Positions 35,986-50,450 of a DNA stretch of 64,000 nucleotides are shown one piece after another. The DNA is from Letharia columbiana (taxonomy: Eukaryota; Ascomycota; Lecanoromycetes; Lecanorales; Parmeliaceae). The stretch spans positions 930,001 to 994,000 of the forward strand of contig NW_023501041.1 in assembly GCF_014066305.1 (NCBI RefSeq). Direction: 5' to 3'. The position numbers were made by a program, and so were the translations under genes. The notes beneath the pieces are model-generated. The model saw nothing but the letters and a program-made list of their open reading frames with translations. It had not been told where the DNA came from and searched no databases. The number at the start of each line of letters is the position of its first letter. Positions within the stretch are counted from its first letter, which is position 1.

Positions 35986-36844
35986 AGATACCTCATTTCG
36001 GCACTAACTTCCCGACTGAGTCGATGGCTGACAGGATTTTGCCTCTGAACGAATGTCACGTGTCGGCCACGATTGCATAGCTGCATGCTTAATGGTCTCT
36101 CCTAGTATCAACATAGGTTAATATTAGGTCTGTCGACAACACCGACGATGGGTCCCAGCTTGCCTTGGTCTTATTTGAATTGAAGTGGAAAAAGAAGCCT
36201 TCAAGGACACAAAGACACTTCTGGATTTGCCCTTGACGTTGCTAAAATATCTCCCACTCCCGAAGAAATCCCCTATAAGGGTTTTTCTTTTTGTTGTTCT
36301 AAACCCTGGGTTGGTCAAAAATTGGTGTTTCTGATTCTTTTCACTTTTTGTTCTTGCTCCTTTTATGTTCCATATGTCACTTACAATCTTCCCCCCCCGA
36401 GCAGTATCCTAGCCATCTCCTGCAACTCTCAAACCGAGTGAAGTCCTAAAATATAGCCCAAGTCCTGCTACTCATCATTCGTTCCTCTTCCGATACAGAC
36501 TTGCTTCGCCCGTGGCAGCGATGCATCGTCTCAACACAACACAATAAAAATGCGGGGGCAACAACCCCCCATCAGCATATCATTTCTAGATCTCATGCAA
36601 AGGATCTTCTCAACACATCAGGTGTTGGGTGCAGCACTGCTGAACCGAGCAGCATTCAGCAGCAACGACACCTCTTCCGAGGCAGACGTACAGATGTAAC
36701 GAAGAACGCCTTACCAGCAGCTGAGAGAGCAGAGCTTGAGTAGAGCGTTGCCAGGTCCAAAGCCAGGATTGCCGCTTCGAAAGACCGACTAGCAACCACC
36801 AAAGCTCAAAGCATGCCTTGGTGCCTTTGACCTGGTGTACCAAA
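35986..36844. other. Transition region before the AT-rich block
   Basis: Includes the former promoter of the HET pseudogene. From about 36230 the sequence is T- and A-run-rich but still has normal CpA/TpG content. No gene is seen, and no copy of the 3' LTR found at 54951 is visible here, although a left LTR would be expected. Confidence 0.4.
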
Positions 36845-39250
36845 GTGTGAGTTATAGATATATCACCGTCTAGAAGAACTTAAGAACTTCGATGAGAAGG
36901 TCTTAAATACTTACTATATTGTTCGTACGATATAAGAGAAAGCGTTTTATCTTTAGAAGATATACTATTAAATCTAGTTTAGATTATATCGAAGTATAAC
37001 TTATAGATATTATCGAGAAAGAGTCTACTATAATCTTTATATTTATTACTAACTTATAGAATTTTATAAAAAGTATTATTAATACTTTTAATATTTAATA
37101 TAATAGATTAAAAACTCTAATAGAGAGCTTTCGAATTACTAGCCGAAATATTAAGGTACTTTAATAATAAAATAAATAACTTAATTAGAATATCGCTTAT
37201 ATTAAGATAAAGATATTAATAATTACTACTCAGCTAAATAATAATAATAGCTAATTATTCTATAAGTAAGAAATTAATAATAGACTTCGAGGTTTACGTG
37301 ATAGATATCGCATTAATATTATAGAACTTATTAAAGAAAATAAGAAACTTAAGTAAGACTTAAGACGTAAAGAGTAATAGCTAAAGAAGTAATAATCTCT
37401 TATATTAGCTAATTTAAAAAACTTCGATAAAAAAGATATAGAGGTTATATCTCGTTAGTCGAGTATTCTTATTAATAGCATTTATCGAAATTTATATTAT
37501 ATCTCTATTACGAATCGCGTAAAGAATATAGAATTAAATAAACGATATCTCGATATTTTAAATTTTTATAATATTAATAATCGAAATAAGTAGAATAGCT
37601 AACGTTAATATCTTAAAGCGAAGTTTAGATAAAATACTATAATCTTCTCTATTAAACTTAAGAAAATCGATTATATATGAAATTATTATAAGTTTACTAT
37701 ATACGACGTTATTAAAATAAGAGTAAACGAAGATATCTTAGATTTATATTAAATCGTCTAAGAAATAATTAATAAATTAGATAATATATTCGAAATATAT
37801 AATAAGATTACTAAATTAAATATTAAGATATTTAATTTTAAATTTAATATAAGAGTAATAGATAAGAAGGAATTATTCGAGGATTTCTACGTACGATTCT
37901 CTATAGCTATCGCTCTCTTAGAATTTACTAATATTTATAAGATATTTAATCTAAAACGATTAATCTCTATATATCTAAGATATCGAATTTTAGAATAGTC
38001 TTTTAATACTTTTCGAGAATTAGTTATTTTTTTATAAGTATTAGATATAAATCTATAGAGCTATTAATAATGCATTAAATTTAAAAAGTAAAAAAGAAAC
38101 TAATAAAATTAATAATAGTTATAGAAATTTTACCCCCTCGAATAATTAGCGTAATACTTTTTCTTACTAAAAGAAATAATAATATTACTATCGAAAATTT
38201 TTTATATACGAGAATATAAGTATCTTAAATTATTAATAAATAAAATTCGAAAAAGAATGTAGATATTTTAAGTGTTTAAAGACTAGATATCGTTTTAGCG
38301 ATAATAGTATCTTATATAAGAATATAGACTTATTAATAAAAGAATAAGTTAATATAATTTTAAAAGCCGTCGACGTTAAGGAGAATATTTTCGTCGAATT
38401 ATTATAAGAATTAGAAAATTAAACGTTTTTAATTAAATCGTCGTTAGAGATCTAAAAGTCTTATATATAAGAATTAAAGAGTTAGAAATAGAAAGAATAC
38501 TCGCTTTCGTCTCTCTATCCGCGTATATTATTATTATTAAAGCCTCTTTATAAAATAAACGCTAATTAGATTTTTATAGAAAAATTATTATATTAATAGA
38601 ATAGATTAAGATTAATTATCTCTCGAATATTAAAGCTTTAATATTAAGCTTTATAAATATATCTTTTATTAAAATAAATAAGCTATTTAAGATAGTATTA
38701 ATATAATTCTATAGATTATAATTAATTAATAATAAATCTATCTTTATTTTTAATATTATATATATAGTCTTAATAAAACTTATTTTAGAAGATTATATAA
38801 AAGAACTTTAATACTTAATTATCTTATTAAAACGATTTAATATTATTTTAGAAATATTATAACTAAAATAGTATAACTCTTATATATTCTTTAGATTTAG
38901 AATTATTATATTTAATTTAGATTATTATATATTTAATTATTTATTATATAGTAAACTCGTTATTATTTAGAGTAATAATAAGTCTTTAAGAAAGAATTTA
39001 AATTATATAGTAAAGATTATATTTAAAGAAAAGAATATAGTAGAAATCTTTATCTATATCTTTATTAAGATAATTAAAAAATTAGAGAATTAAAGTTATT
39101 ACTATATAGCTTTAAGACTTCGAATAATTTTTTAATTTTAATAATAGTAAAGTTTTCTTTACGTCGCTGATATTATAGAAAGTTTGAGTTTTTTATAAGC
39201 TTAACGTCCTCGCTATAATAGCTAATAAAAATAAGTTTTTATAATAAAAT
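36845..39250 (+). mobile_element. Ty3/gypsy retrotransposon, gag and protease part (RIP-inactivated)
   Basis: Plus strand, read through many stops. Gag-like sequence at about 37660-38060 includes KIDYI, EIINKLDNIF, KKELFEDFYVRFSIAIALLE and NLKRLISIYLRYRILE. A nucleocapsid zinc knuckle lies at about 38250-38330 (ECRYFKCLKTRYRFS, with mutated positions). The retroviral-type aspartic protease region lies at about 38640-38960, with LKRFNIILEILxLKxYNSYI matching the usual LGRFDIILGIPWLKxHNPYI; replaced residues fit G-to-A and C-to-T changes. The reading is lost near 39250, where other repeats have inserted. The rest of the element is at 52550-55120. Confidence 0.8.
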
Positions 39251-39859
39251 TCTTTTATAAGTTAAAGAATCTTAGTCGGAAAGCTATGATAAATTTATAA
39301 GATATTAATCTATTATATTATACTCTTAAAATAATATAAGTTATTAAGATTTATAGAATCTTATATCTAATATAATATAAGATCTTAGCGATATATATTA
39401 CGATATAATATATCTATGATATTATATTATAAAATAATATATATATAGAATATCTTAATTAAGATTTCTATATTTAGAAGTAGCTATTCTAATTATTATT
39501 CTAGTTAATAATTACGCTAAATTAATAAGATATAAAATTAAATATAATTATATTTTATTACTTTATATATATAAAAGAAAGCGAGCTATATCTACTAATA
39601 ATAAGAAAAGCTTATCTTTCTCTAATATTAATCGCGCGAAATTCGTTAATACTTTATAATTAAAGTCGTTAACGATAATTTTATATATCTATTATATATT
39701 TTCGATATCGCTATCTAATATAAAATTATATATATTATAATTATAGTCTTTTTATTAAATCGTTAATTTAGAAAAGTTAATATATTTCTTAATATTCTCT
39801 TAAAAGTATTATAGCTTAATATAATAAGCTATATTTCTTTAAGCTATCTTCTCGCGATA

Positions 39860-41965
39860 TATAAAAAAAAGATTAAATATAGAAAGTATATAAAAGTATA
39901 TTTAATAATTCTAGAATAAATTAACGATATCTATAATAATAATTAGAATTAAAAATTAGATATATTTAAATAAGAGATAGCTTTATATTACTTATATAAT
40001 AGCGATAATAATAGCTAAAATTAAAATATTAATTTAAATAAGCGTAGCTTTTATAGTAAGCTTTTTATTATTATACGTTAGATTAATTATATATAAATAA
40101 AGATTTATAATTTTATCTTTTAAGCGTAATTATATTTAATATTTTAAGATTTTTATAATAGCTCGATACTTATTAATTAGCGCGTTAATATTATTATATC
40201 TAAGCTATAATAGCGCTTATTATTAAATTCTATATTACGCTCTTAAATAGCTTAAAAAATAAAATCTACTTAATTATTAGCGCGTATAATAAAATTATTC
40301 TTAATACTTATATCTTATTTAGCTTCGATATTATTTATTTTCTTTTAATTCGAGCTTTTATCTTTATTTATATATATAATAATTCGCGCGATAAGTGAAA
40401 CTCTAGACTTCTTTATAATTACGCTCGCGTACTTTTCTTATATAATATTATTAAAATATAAGTTTACTAGAATAATAATTAGAATTAGAAATTACTTATT
40501 ACTTATCTATTATATCTTATCTAATTTATTTAAGAGCTTACTTTTATTATAATAATAATATATTAATATATTTAATTTTATACTTTTTAATAATTATAGC
40601 GTAATTAATAGCTAAGATATTGATTTTCTTTATTTTCTTAATTAGTTTCTTCTTAAATATAAATATATTTATTCGCTATCGCGATCTCTTAATATTTTTA
40701 TTTTAATTAAGCTTATTCTTCGCTTTTTATTTTAATTAAAAGTTTAATTACTATTTAATTAATCTATATTAAGACTCTTTAATATCGCTATTATTATTAA
40801 TATTTAATATTTATTATAATAAATTATTAGACTTAATCTCTTCTACTTTAATTATTATAAAAAGATAAATTAATAAATATATATAAAAGAATTAAAGGGC
40901 TTATACGAATATCTATAAATATTAAGCTATTCTTAATTTTAATTAAAGCTTATTTTATTAAAAAGTACGTTAATTCTAATAAGTATCGATATTAGAAATA
41001 AAGAGAATATATATCGCGCGCTATTTTAAGTATATTATTATAGAGTTTAATTTAAAGAATAATTATTTCTATAAAGATAATAAGACTTAAAGATAAGAAA
41101 GTAAGAATAAAATATATGAAAATTTTAATAAGTTATAATAGTTTAATATTAGTTAAATTAAATAAAAATAATTACTTACTAGCTCGCTCTTTTAAATCTT
41201 TTATCTTTTAATCTATATAAATTATAATAATAATTATAATTATTATAAAAGTAGCTAAGATTATATTAGATAATAGCGCTTAATAAATATAATTCGCTTA
41301 AATTTAAATCTTTAAAATTAAAGAGAAAGTATTTTATTAATATTTAATTTAAGCTAGATAATTTAAAGTAATCTAAAAATTTAATATACGCGATAGATAT
41401 CTAAGCTTTTCTTTCCCTCTTCTTTCTCTTTAAGACTTTTTTTTTTATATTAACTCTTCTTATTATTAAACTATCTTCTTTATATATTAAACTTCTATTT
41501 AAATAATCTAATATTATTATAACGATATTAAAAGTATAATATAGTTATTAAGTTATATATTTATTTTTTATCTTTTAATAACTTTAAGTTAATATATAGA
41601 TAGATCGCGCGAAGAGCTTAATTTATATATACTTAATCTATTATTAATAGCTCTTTAAAAAAGTTAATACTATTTTAGAGTACTAGATATAGTGTTAAAA
41701 TAAAGAGTTTATTAGATATTATTATCGCTTTAATCGCTTTAATCGCTATTATCATTACTTTAATAGATATTATCTTTATTTTAATAAATATCATCTTTAT
41801 TTTAATAATATTAAAACGTCGATAGAAACTAGATAATATATTCTTCTAATTATTATTATATTTATTATATATAACTAACGCGAGCTATAGCTTAAGCTTT
41901 ACGCGAGATTTATTATTATTAAAAATTAATTAATCTTATAATTTTAAAGCTCTTTTTTTAATATC
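39860..41965. repeat. 2.1-kb repeat, copy A (RIP-mutated)
   Basis: Starts near AAAAAAAAGATTAAATATAG and ends near the TTACGCGAGA block at about 41905 and the following TTATAATTTTAAAGC. It matches copy B (42430-44505) along its length at an offset of about 2,570 at the left and 2,525 at the right. The differences are mostly C/T and G/A. A short internal repeat of TTTAATAGATAT-type units lies at 41700-41815. No protein family could be recognised. Confidence 0.8.
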
Positions 41966-42429
41966 TAATTTATTAAATTATACTTAATTAAAATTCGTTA
42001 AAGCGCTATTATATTTAAAGATTTATTCTTAAAGTATTATATAAGATAATAGAAGTCTTTCTAATTCGTTAGTTTAAGAGTAAATTTTTTATTATTACGC
42101 TTTATAATTAGCTCTAATAATCTCTATTTAAATAAATATTTATCTTTATATAATATATAAAAAGCGAGTTATATTATAGAAAAAGAATTTAAATCTTATA
42201 ATTATCTTAGCTAAGTCGTTTAAATTAAAAATAAAAATATATTTATCTTTATATAATTTAATTACTAAATTAATTAATTATTATAGATATAATTATAAGA
42301 TATAATTATATATTATTAATTATTTAAGTAATTATAAAAAGTATAAAAGAAATAAAATTATATAATTAAGTACTTATAAACTTTTCTCTTCTAAGTATTT
42401 ATTTTAATTTAGAGTTTAATCGCTATTCT

Positions 42430-44505
42430 AATAAAAAAAAGATAAGATATAGAAAGTATATAAAAGTATATTTAATAATTCTAGAATAAATTAACGATAT
42501 CTATAATAATAATTAAAATTAAAAATTAGATATACTTAAATAAGAGATAGCTTTATATTACTTATATAATAGTAAAAGTAATAATTAAGATTAAAGTATT
42601 AACTTAAATAGCGTAGCTTTTATAATAGACTTTTTATTATTATATATTAAATTAATTATATATTAATAAAGATTTATAATTTTATCTTTTAAATATAATT
42701 ATATTTAATATTTTAAGATTTTTATAATAGCTTAATACTTATTAGTTAACGCGTTAATACTATTATATTTAAACTATAATAAAGCTTATTATTAAATTCT
42801 ATATCGCGCTTTTAAATAATTTAAAAGATAAAGTTTACTTAATTATTAGCGCGTATAATAAAATTATTTTTAATACTTATATTTTATTTAACTTCGATAT
42901 TATTTATTTTCTTTTAATTCGAGCTTTTATCTTTATTTATATATATAATAATTCGCGTAAAAAGCGAAACTCTAGACTTTCTCTAAATTACGCTCGCGTA
43001 TTTTTTTTATATAATATTATTAAAATATAAGTTTATTAGAATAATAATTAGAATTAGAAATTACTTATTATTTATCTATTATATTTTATCTAATTTTCTT
43101 AAAAGCTTACTTCTATTTTAATTACGATATATTAATATATCTAATTTTATACTTATTATAAACTATAGCGTAATTAATAATTAAAATATTAACTTTCTTT
43201 ACTTTTTTAATTAGTTTCTTCTTAAATATAAATATATTTATTCGCTATCGCGATCTCTTAATATTTTTATTTTTATTAAGCTTATTCTTCGCTTTTTATT
43301 TTAATTAAAAATCTAATTATCGTTTAATTAATCTATATTAAGACTCTTTAATATTATTATTATTATTAATATTTAATATTTATTATAATAAATTATTAGA
43401 CTTAATATCTTCTACTTTAATCGCTATAAAAAGATAAATTAATAGATATATATAAAGAAATTAAAGAGTTTATATAAATATCTATAAATATTAAACTATA
43501 CTTAATTTTAATTAATATTTATTTTATTAAAAAGTATATTAATTCTAGTAAGTATCGAAGTTAGAAATAAAGAGAATATATATTATATACTATTTTAATT
43601 ATAGAGTTTAAATTAAAAGAATAATTATTTATATAAAGAAAAGAAAATAAAAATGAAATACGCGAAAATTTTAATAAGTTATAATAATTTTATTTTAATT
43701 AAGTTAGATAAGAATAATTATTTATTAACTCGCTCTTTTAGATATCTTATCTTTTAATCTATATAAGCTATAATAATAATTATAAATATTATAAAAGTAG
43801 ATAAGATTATATTAGATAATAGCGCTTAATAAATATAATTCGCTTAAATTTAAATCTTTAAAATTAAAGAGAAAGCGTATTATTTATTAATATTTAAAAT
43901 AAACTAAATAATTTAAAATAATCTAAATATTTAATATACGCGATAGATATCTAAGCTTTTTCTTTTCTCTAAGACTTTTTTTTTATATTAACTCTTCTTC
44001 TTATAAGACTATCTTCTTTATATATTAGATTTCTATTTAAATAATTTAATATTATAATAATAATATTTAAAATATAATATAGATATTAAATTATATATTT
44101 ATTTTTTATTTATTAATAACTTTAAATTAATATATAGATAGATCGCGTAAAGAGCTTAATTTATATATATTTAATTTATTATTAATAGCTTTTTTAAAAA
44201 GTTAATATTATTTTAAACTAAGCGCGATAATAATCTATTTAAAAGCGTTATAATAAAGCGTTTATTAGATATCGCCGCTACTTTAATAAATATCGCTATT
44301 ACTTTAATAGATATCGTTATCGCTTTAATAGATATCGCCTTTATTTTAATAATATTAAAGTATTAATAAAAACTAGATAATATATTCTTCTAGCTATTAT
44401 TATTTTTATTATATATTATTAACGCGAGCTATAGCTTAAGCTTTACGCGAGATCTATCGCTATTAAAAGTTAATTAATTTTATAATTCTAAAGCTTTTCT
44501 TTTAG
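42430..44505. repeat. 2.1-kb repeat, copy B (RIP-mutated)
   Basis: Direct-orientation partner of 39860-41965, separated from it by about 460 bp. Shared landmarks include AGAAAGTATATAAAAGTATA at both left ends and TATAGCTTAAGCTTTACGCG at both right ends. The short internal repeat around 44265-44350 has about a 24-bp period (ACTTTAATAGATATCG-type). Confidence 0.8.
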
Positions 44506-45094
44506 CGCGTAGTTCATAAGATTTTATATTATATATATATTATATTATTTAACTATTATCTTTAAAGTTTCGCTTTTAAAAGATAACTCTATATTTTTAT
44601 AATAAATAAGATATTAAATAGAATAATTAATAGAATTTAATTTTTTATTTACTAGCTAGTAATAAGTCTTATAACTTATATATCTAATTATATTTAAAAT
44701 TATAATTATAATTATCTTTATAATTAAAATTAATATAAATTAAGACTTTCTATTAATATATAGCTTTTTTTTAAAAGATTTATATAAGTGTAATTAAAGA
44801 TTAATATTCTTCTTTTAAGCGTTAAACGCTTAGCGAGAAGTACTAGAAGATTTATATCTAGATATTTATTAACTATATATTAGAATTTACTTATTTTAAA
44901 TTCTAGATATAAATATCTTTACTTCTAGATAAGATAAAGAAGCTATAGATTTAAAATCGAATATTATTAAGAGTTATCTACTATTTTCTATTATATTTTA
45001 ACTATTTACGATTATTAATTATACTTAATAAGAAGATTATTATTTTATACTTTATTTATTAATTTATATAGAAATATTAATATTATATTATTAC
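44506..45094. other. RIP-mutated filler between repeats
   Basis: AT-rich sequence with no recognisable coding relic. Confidence 0.4.
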
Positions 45095-45715
45095 TATAAA
45101 TTTAATCGCGATATTAATAGTAATTATTAAAAATTAAAGCTATCAAATATAGAGATATCTCGCTAATAAGAAAGACGTATTATTATTATATAAATTTAAT
45201 CGCGATATTAATAATAACTATAGAAATTAAAGCTATTAAATATAAAAATATTCGCTAATAAGAAAGATATACTATTACTATATAAATTTAATCGCGATAT
45301 TAATAATAATTATAGAAACTAAAGCTATTAAATATAGAAATACTCGCTAATAAGAAAGACGTGCTATTACTATACGAATTTAATCGCGATATTAATAATA
45401 ACTATAGAAATTAAAGCTATTAAATATAGAAATACTCGCTAATAAGAAAGGCGTATTATTATTATATAAATTTAATCGCGATATTAATAGTAATTATAAA
45501 AACTAAAGCTATCGAATATAGAAATACTCGCTAATAAGAAAGGCGTATTATTATTATATAAATTTAATCGCGATATTAATAATAACTATAGAAATTAAAG
45601 CTATCAAATATAGAAATACTCGCTAATAAGAAAGATATATTATTATTATATAAATTTAATCGCGATATTAATAGTAACTATAGAAATTAAAGCTATTAAA
45701 TATAGAAATATAATC
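45095..45715. repeat. Minisatellite, 92-bp unit, seven copies
   Basis: The string TTTAATCGCGATATTAAT recurs at 45101, 45195, 45287, 45379, 45471, 45563 and 45655, that is, spacings of 94 then five times 92. Each unit also contains ATTAAAGCTAT and ACTCGCTAATAAGAAAG. Copies differ mainly by C/T and G/A, fitting independent RIP of an already tandem array. Confidence 0.92.
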
Positions 45716-48349
45716 TTTAATTTAATATAGATTTTAGAATAAGAAGCCTCTTTTATTAAAGTAGTAGTATTTTTATAAATATATATCTATATTTAAATCG
45801 ATTTAAAAAGTTTTATTTTATAAATATAAAATATATAAAGTTATTAGATTAAGTATAATAGCTAAATATTATTAATTAAGCGTAATAAATAGAATAATAA
45901 TTAGAATATCTTATTCTTAACTTAGAATAGTTTTTCTTTTATTTATTATATATTTTCTTTTTATAAAAACTACGTCTAGACTTTAATAATACTATATTAT
46001 TATTTATAAACTTATATCTTATTATAATTATTTAAAAAGCTATATATCTTTTAATTATAAAGTAATTCTTTTTATATAAAATATATATAATTAAGTCGCT
46101 AGATATTAGTTAGTAATTTTCTTTATTTATAATTATTAAAGAGTAAGTTATATTATTAAAATTACTCGCTAATTTTATTTTTATAATTTCTTAAAGTATA
46201 TATAATATAGAGAATTAAATTCGAAGCGAATTAATCGAATTTAAAGTTATATAAATTAAGATCTTCTTTATTATTTAAATAAATACGATTTAAGAAATAA
46301 TTAAATTTATTAATCTCTACTATTCGCGAATTTTCTTTAATATATAAACTTTAAAGTCTAATTAGTAATAATATAATTAATATATATAATTAATTTATTA
46401 TTTAATTTAGATATATATAATTAATATAACTATGCACTTTTCTTATTTATAATTATACTTTTTAAACTTCATATATAATCTTCTAATCTTTATCTTCGCG
46501 AAGTCTTATTCTTTACTTTACTTCGATAATTTAAATAAGTCTAAATTAGTAGTTAATAAATTATTAAGAATTTTTTAAGTTTTTATAATTATCGAGTTAA
46601 TAACTTTAATAGATAATAATATTATATATTAATAAATTATAATTAATATTATAATTAATTATTATATTAAGAGATATAGCGCTATTAGATATATATTTAC
46701 TTTATAAAAATAATATTATTAATTTAATTTAATTATAGAATATAAAGAAAATAATTTTATTTTTTTAGATATAGATAGTATTATAATAAATAAGTATATT
46801 ATAATATAAATATTATAATAATAAAAAGAATTTTTAAAAAAAAAGAGAGTAAATTAGAAAAGAATAATATTAAATATTTATTATTAAGCTAACTAATATT
46901 ATATAACTAAAATCTTATTAAAATAAAATATTATTTAAAGATAGATTAAGTTTAAATATTAATTAGAAAGCTAATTAAAAAAAGAGATTAATTTTTTTTT
47001 ATTAATATATATCGTAGAGCTATATATAAGCGCTTTTTTCTATATTTTAAATATACTTTAGATATTTATAGCTATATATATACGCCCCCTCTTATATTTT
47101 ATATATATTTTATATATTTCGATATTCTTTATATACGCGATATATTTATTAAAGATAATCTTATTAATTTAATTAATTTCTATTTAATCTTATATTTATT
47201 AATTATAAGAAAAGCTCTTTATTTTAATATTATAACTTTATTAATTTATTATTCTTAGATATTAAGCCGTTTATAGCTTATAATTAATTTATTTACTCTC
47301 TTCTCTTCTTCTACTCTAAAGATAGAAGAAGATATTATTTCTTTTTCGCCTTCGTCTATAATAAATTAATTATTATTTTTATAAGATTAAAGATATTAAT
47401 TTAAAGACGAAACTATTTAATTAAAAGCGAAGAATATAATATTTTAATATTTTAACGCTTAAGTAAAAGATATTATAATATTACTTAAATAAAAGAGAGT
47501 TATATTAATAAGAAAGATCTTAAGATTTAAAAATAATCTTAGCGCGATAAAAGATTTAATTTCTATATATAGAAGATTTAAATAATAATTAATCTAGTTA
47601 ATTAAATTATTAAAGCGTTTAAATTAAATTTTAATTCTATATTAATATCTAATAAAATTTATTTAATAATTTTAAGATATTAATATATACTTTTATTAAT
47701 ATAATTAGCGATTAGAATATTAATTAAATAAATATAATTTTTAATTCTAATAATTAAAATAATATAATAATAAATAAGTATTAATATTAAAGTAAATAAA
47801 GTATATATTATATTATATTAAGTAGAAAAGCGTTAATAGCTAGACTAATTAGAGTTTTAAATTAATAAAATTAAATATTAATTCTATATTAATATTATTA
47901 TATACTCTTAAATATATAATTACTAATTATAATATTAATTAGAAAGAATTAATCTCTAATTTAAAATATTAAAAATAATATAGTAATATATTATTTTAAA
48001 GCGATATAAGTTATTAAAGCGATATAAGTTTCTATTATAGCGAGAAGATAGAATTTATATATTAAATATTAATCTTATTTTATTTCTAATATTTTATTTA
48101 TTTATATATCTCTTTTAATTTCTCTTTAAATATCTTAATTTTAAGATATTAATTAGATCTTTATTTAGTATAGATTTAACTTTCTTAATTAACGATATTT
48201 AATATAAGATATTAATAAATATATTTTAATATAAAGATAGTAATAAATCTTACTTTCTTTTTAATATTAATAATAAAAAATAATAAATATAGTAATAAAT
48301 AAAGATAGTATAGATTATATAGAATTAGTTTAAATTTAATAGCGATTAT
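45716..48349. other. RIP-mutated filler
   Basis: AT-rich sequence. No recognisable coding relic was found on either strand; probably a further decayed element or flanks of the hAT relic. Confidence 0.4.
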
Positions 48350-50450
48350 TAACCTATTTATTAGAGTTTAGAAATTAGAAAATCTTAGAAATAAATATAA
48401 TTTAACGAATATACGCTTATCGATTTCGAGAAGTTATATATTATTTATTATTACTATAATAAGATTCTAATTTATTTATTTATAGATTATAAAATAAGCG
48501 ATATAATAGTATATATTAAGTTTAAGAAATATATTAAGAAATCTAATTTAAGTAATTTATAATAAACGAATCTAATTAATAATTATAAAAATTAGATATA
48601 TTTCTAAATTAGATAATATAAATTATTAATAAATAAAATAATAAATAGAATATCTAATTTACTATTTACTCTAGAAAAGATAATATTAAAATTCTCTTAT
48701 AATATTAGAAGATCGAAAGCTTATACGCGAAGACTTTTTAAAATAATTTTATCGCTAAATTATAAATATTAATATTTTATTTATAATTACTAATAATTTT
48801 AAAATATTATAACTCTTACGCTATCTTAACTTTAATATATAATTAAAATTAATATTTATTATAAAGAATTAATTAATAAAAAAAGCTATAGAGCTAGAGA
48901 TAAAATTATTAAAGAATTTATTAATTCGATAATATTAAAGTCTCTCTAATTCTAAATTATTAATTATCTTATAACTACTAATTATTTATAATAATCTTAA
49001 TTTTTTTTATTAATATTAATTAATAATAATATAAGATTCTTATAGACTTTAAATATATCGAAGATAAATATATTAGTTAGAAACTTATAAGTATTATTAA
49101 TTTAATTCTTATAAAATATAAGATTTAAAATCGTATATTTAAATTTATAATTAATAACGCTAGTAATAATAATATACTCTTTAAAGATTTAATTATTTAT
49201 CTTTTTATTTTTATAATAAAGAACCCGCTTAATATTAAAGAATTTAAATTCTTAAATTATTTATAATATATTTTCTATATAATATATATTATTTAATTAA
49301 TCTTAAAAGAACTTCTAGATAATATTAGAGTTATTTTAATAAATAAGAAATTTTAAAGAAGCTAAGATAATAAAGAAGATAAGAATTAAGTTTAAATAAG
49401 TATAATTAATCTATTAATAACTCTAATAAAAATATAATATTTCTTATTATTATTCTAATTATTATATTATTAATTATATTAAGATTTAAAAAATTATTAT
49501 ATATATTAATATTAGCGGCTAGCGTAAAGAGATCTTTTTTATATTATAAGCTAAACGACTTTAAGATAAAAATATTTTAATATTAGATAAATATTAATCT
49601 TCTAAAAAAGAGTAATATTATTAAAAACGCTCTTTTAAGCTCTTTTAGAATATTAAGACTCGCTAAAATTTAATTTATTAGATATTAATTCGCGCTCTAC
49701 TTCTTTATATTAATATTATATACTTTTTAAAAAATAGATTAACTATCTATTTAAGATTAAGTAATAAAAAATAATTATAAATAAAAATTATAGTCTAGAT
49801 GTCTAAATAATTTTTAATTAATTTCTAATAGATTTAATATTTAATTTAGCTTATTAGATCTTTTTATAAATTTATAAAATTAATAAATAGAGAAAAGAAG
49901 ATTATAATTTACTACGTCTTTAATATTTATAATTATTTATTTAATTATATAGATAAAGAGCTTAGAAAATTAAGAAGAAAGAGAGTTTCTTAAAAAAAAG
50001 AACTTTTTAAAGCTTTTAAGACGACTCGCGAGAAATTAATTATCTATTATAATCGAACTTAATTAGATTTAAACTATCTATATAAATAAATTACGCTTTT
50101 ATATTTAAATTATAATAATATAAAATTAAAGAAATTAAATTAAAAGATTAATATTAAAAAGAAGTTATAGATAAAGATCTATTAAAAAGCGCTTAAAAGA
50201 ATATTTTAAAATTATTAAAATATTAATATAAGTAGTTAATTATAAAGAGCTAAGCGAATAAATTAATTAAATAAAAAAATACGCTTAATTAAATAATAAA
50301 ATCTAAAATTAAGAATTTAGATAATAAGAATAAATATAATTAGCTTTTAGTAATATAGATAAAATAATAAGTCTTCTAATTATTATTCTAATTATAATCT
50401 TACTTCTAATCTTTATAAAGCTTCTTTTAATAATCTAGCGAATCTTTTAA
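48350..50450 (+). mobile_element. hAT-family DNA transposon relic (RIP-inactivated)
   Basis: Plus strand, with many stops. The hAT transposase landmark is readable at 49140-49260: KFIINNASNNNILFKDL (intact proteins have DNASNNDTL), followed by IKNPLNIKEFKFLNYL and LILKELLDNIRVILINKKF, which match the usual 'CLAHVIQL...LLxxIR' segment. Further on, at about 49480-49560, IIIYINISG-RKEIFF matches KIRxLVTYINASxQRREAF, and at 49890-50040 YYVFNIYNYLFNYIDKELRK matches the conserved 'vfxIYNxLFdhle' block. Terminal inverted repeats could not be identified. Family assignment rests on the order of these four blocks. Confidence 0.7.

Noticed and set aside
45095..45715. CRISPR-like periodicity
   Set aside because: The whole 92-bp unit repeats with no unique spacers, and the genome is eukaryotic; it is a minisatellite.
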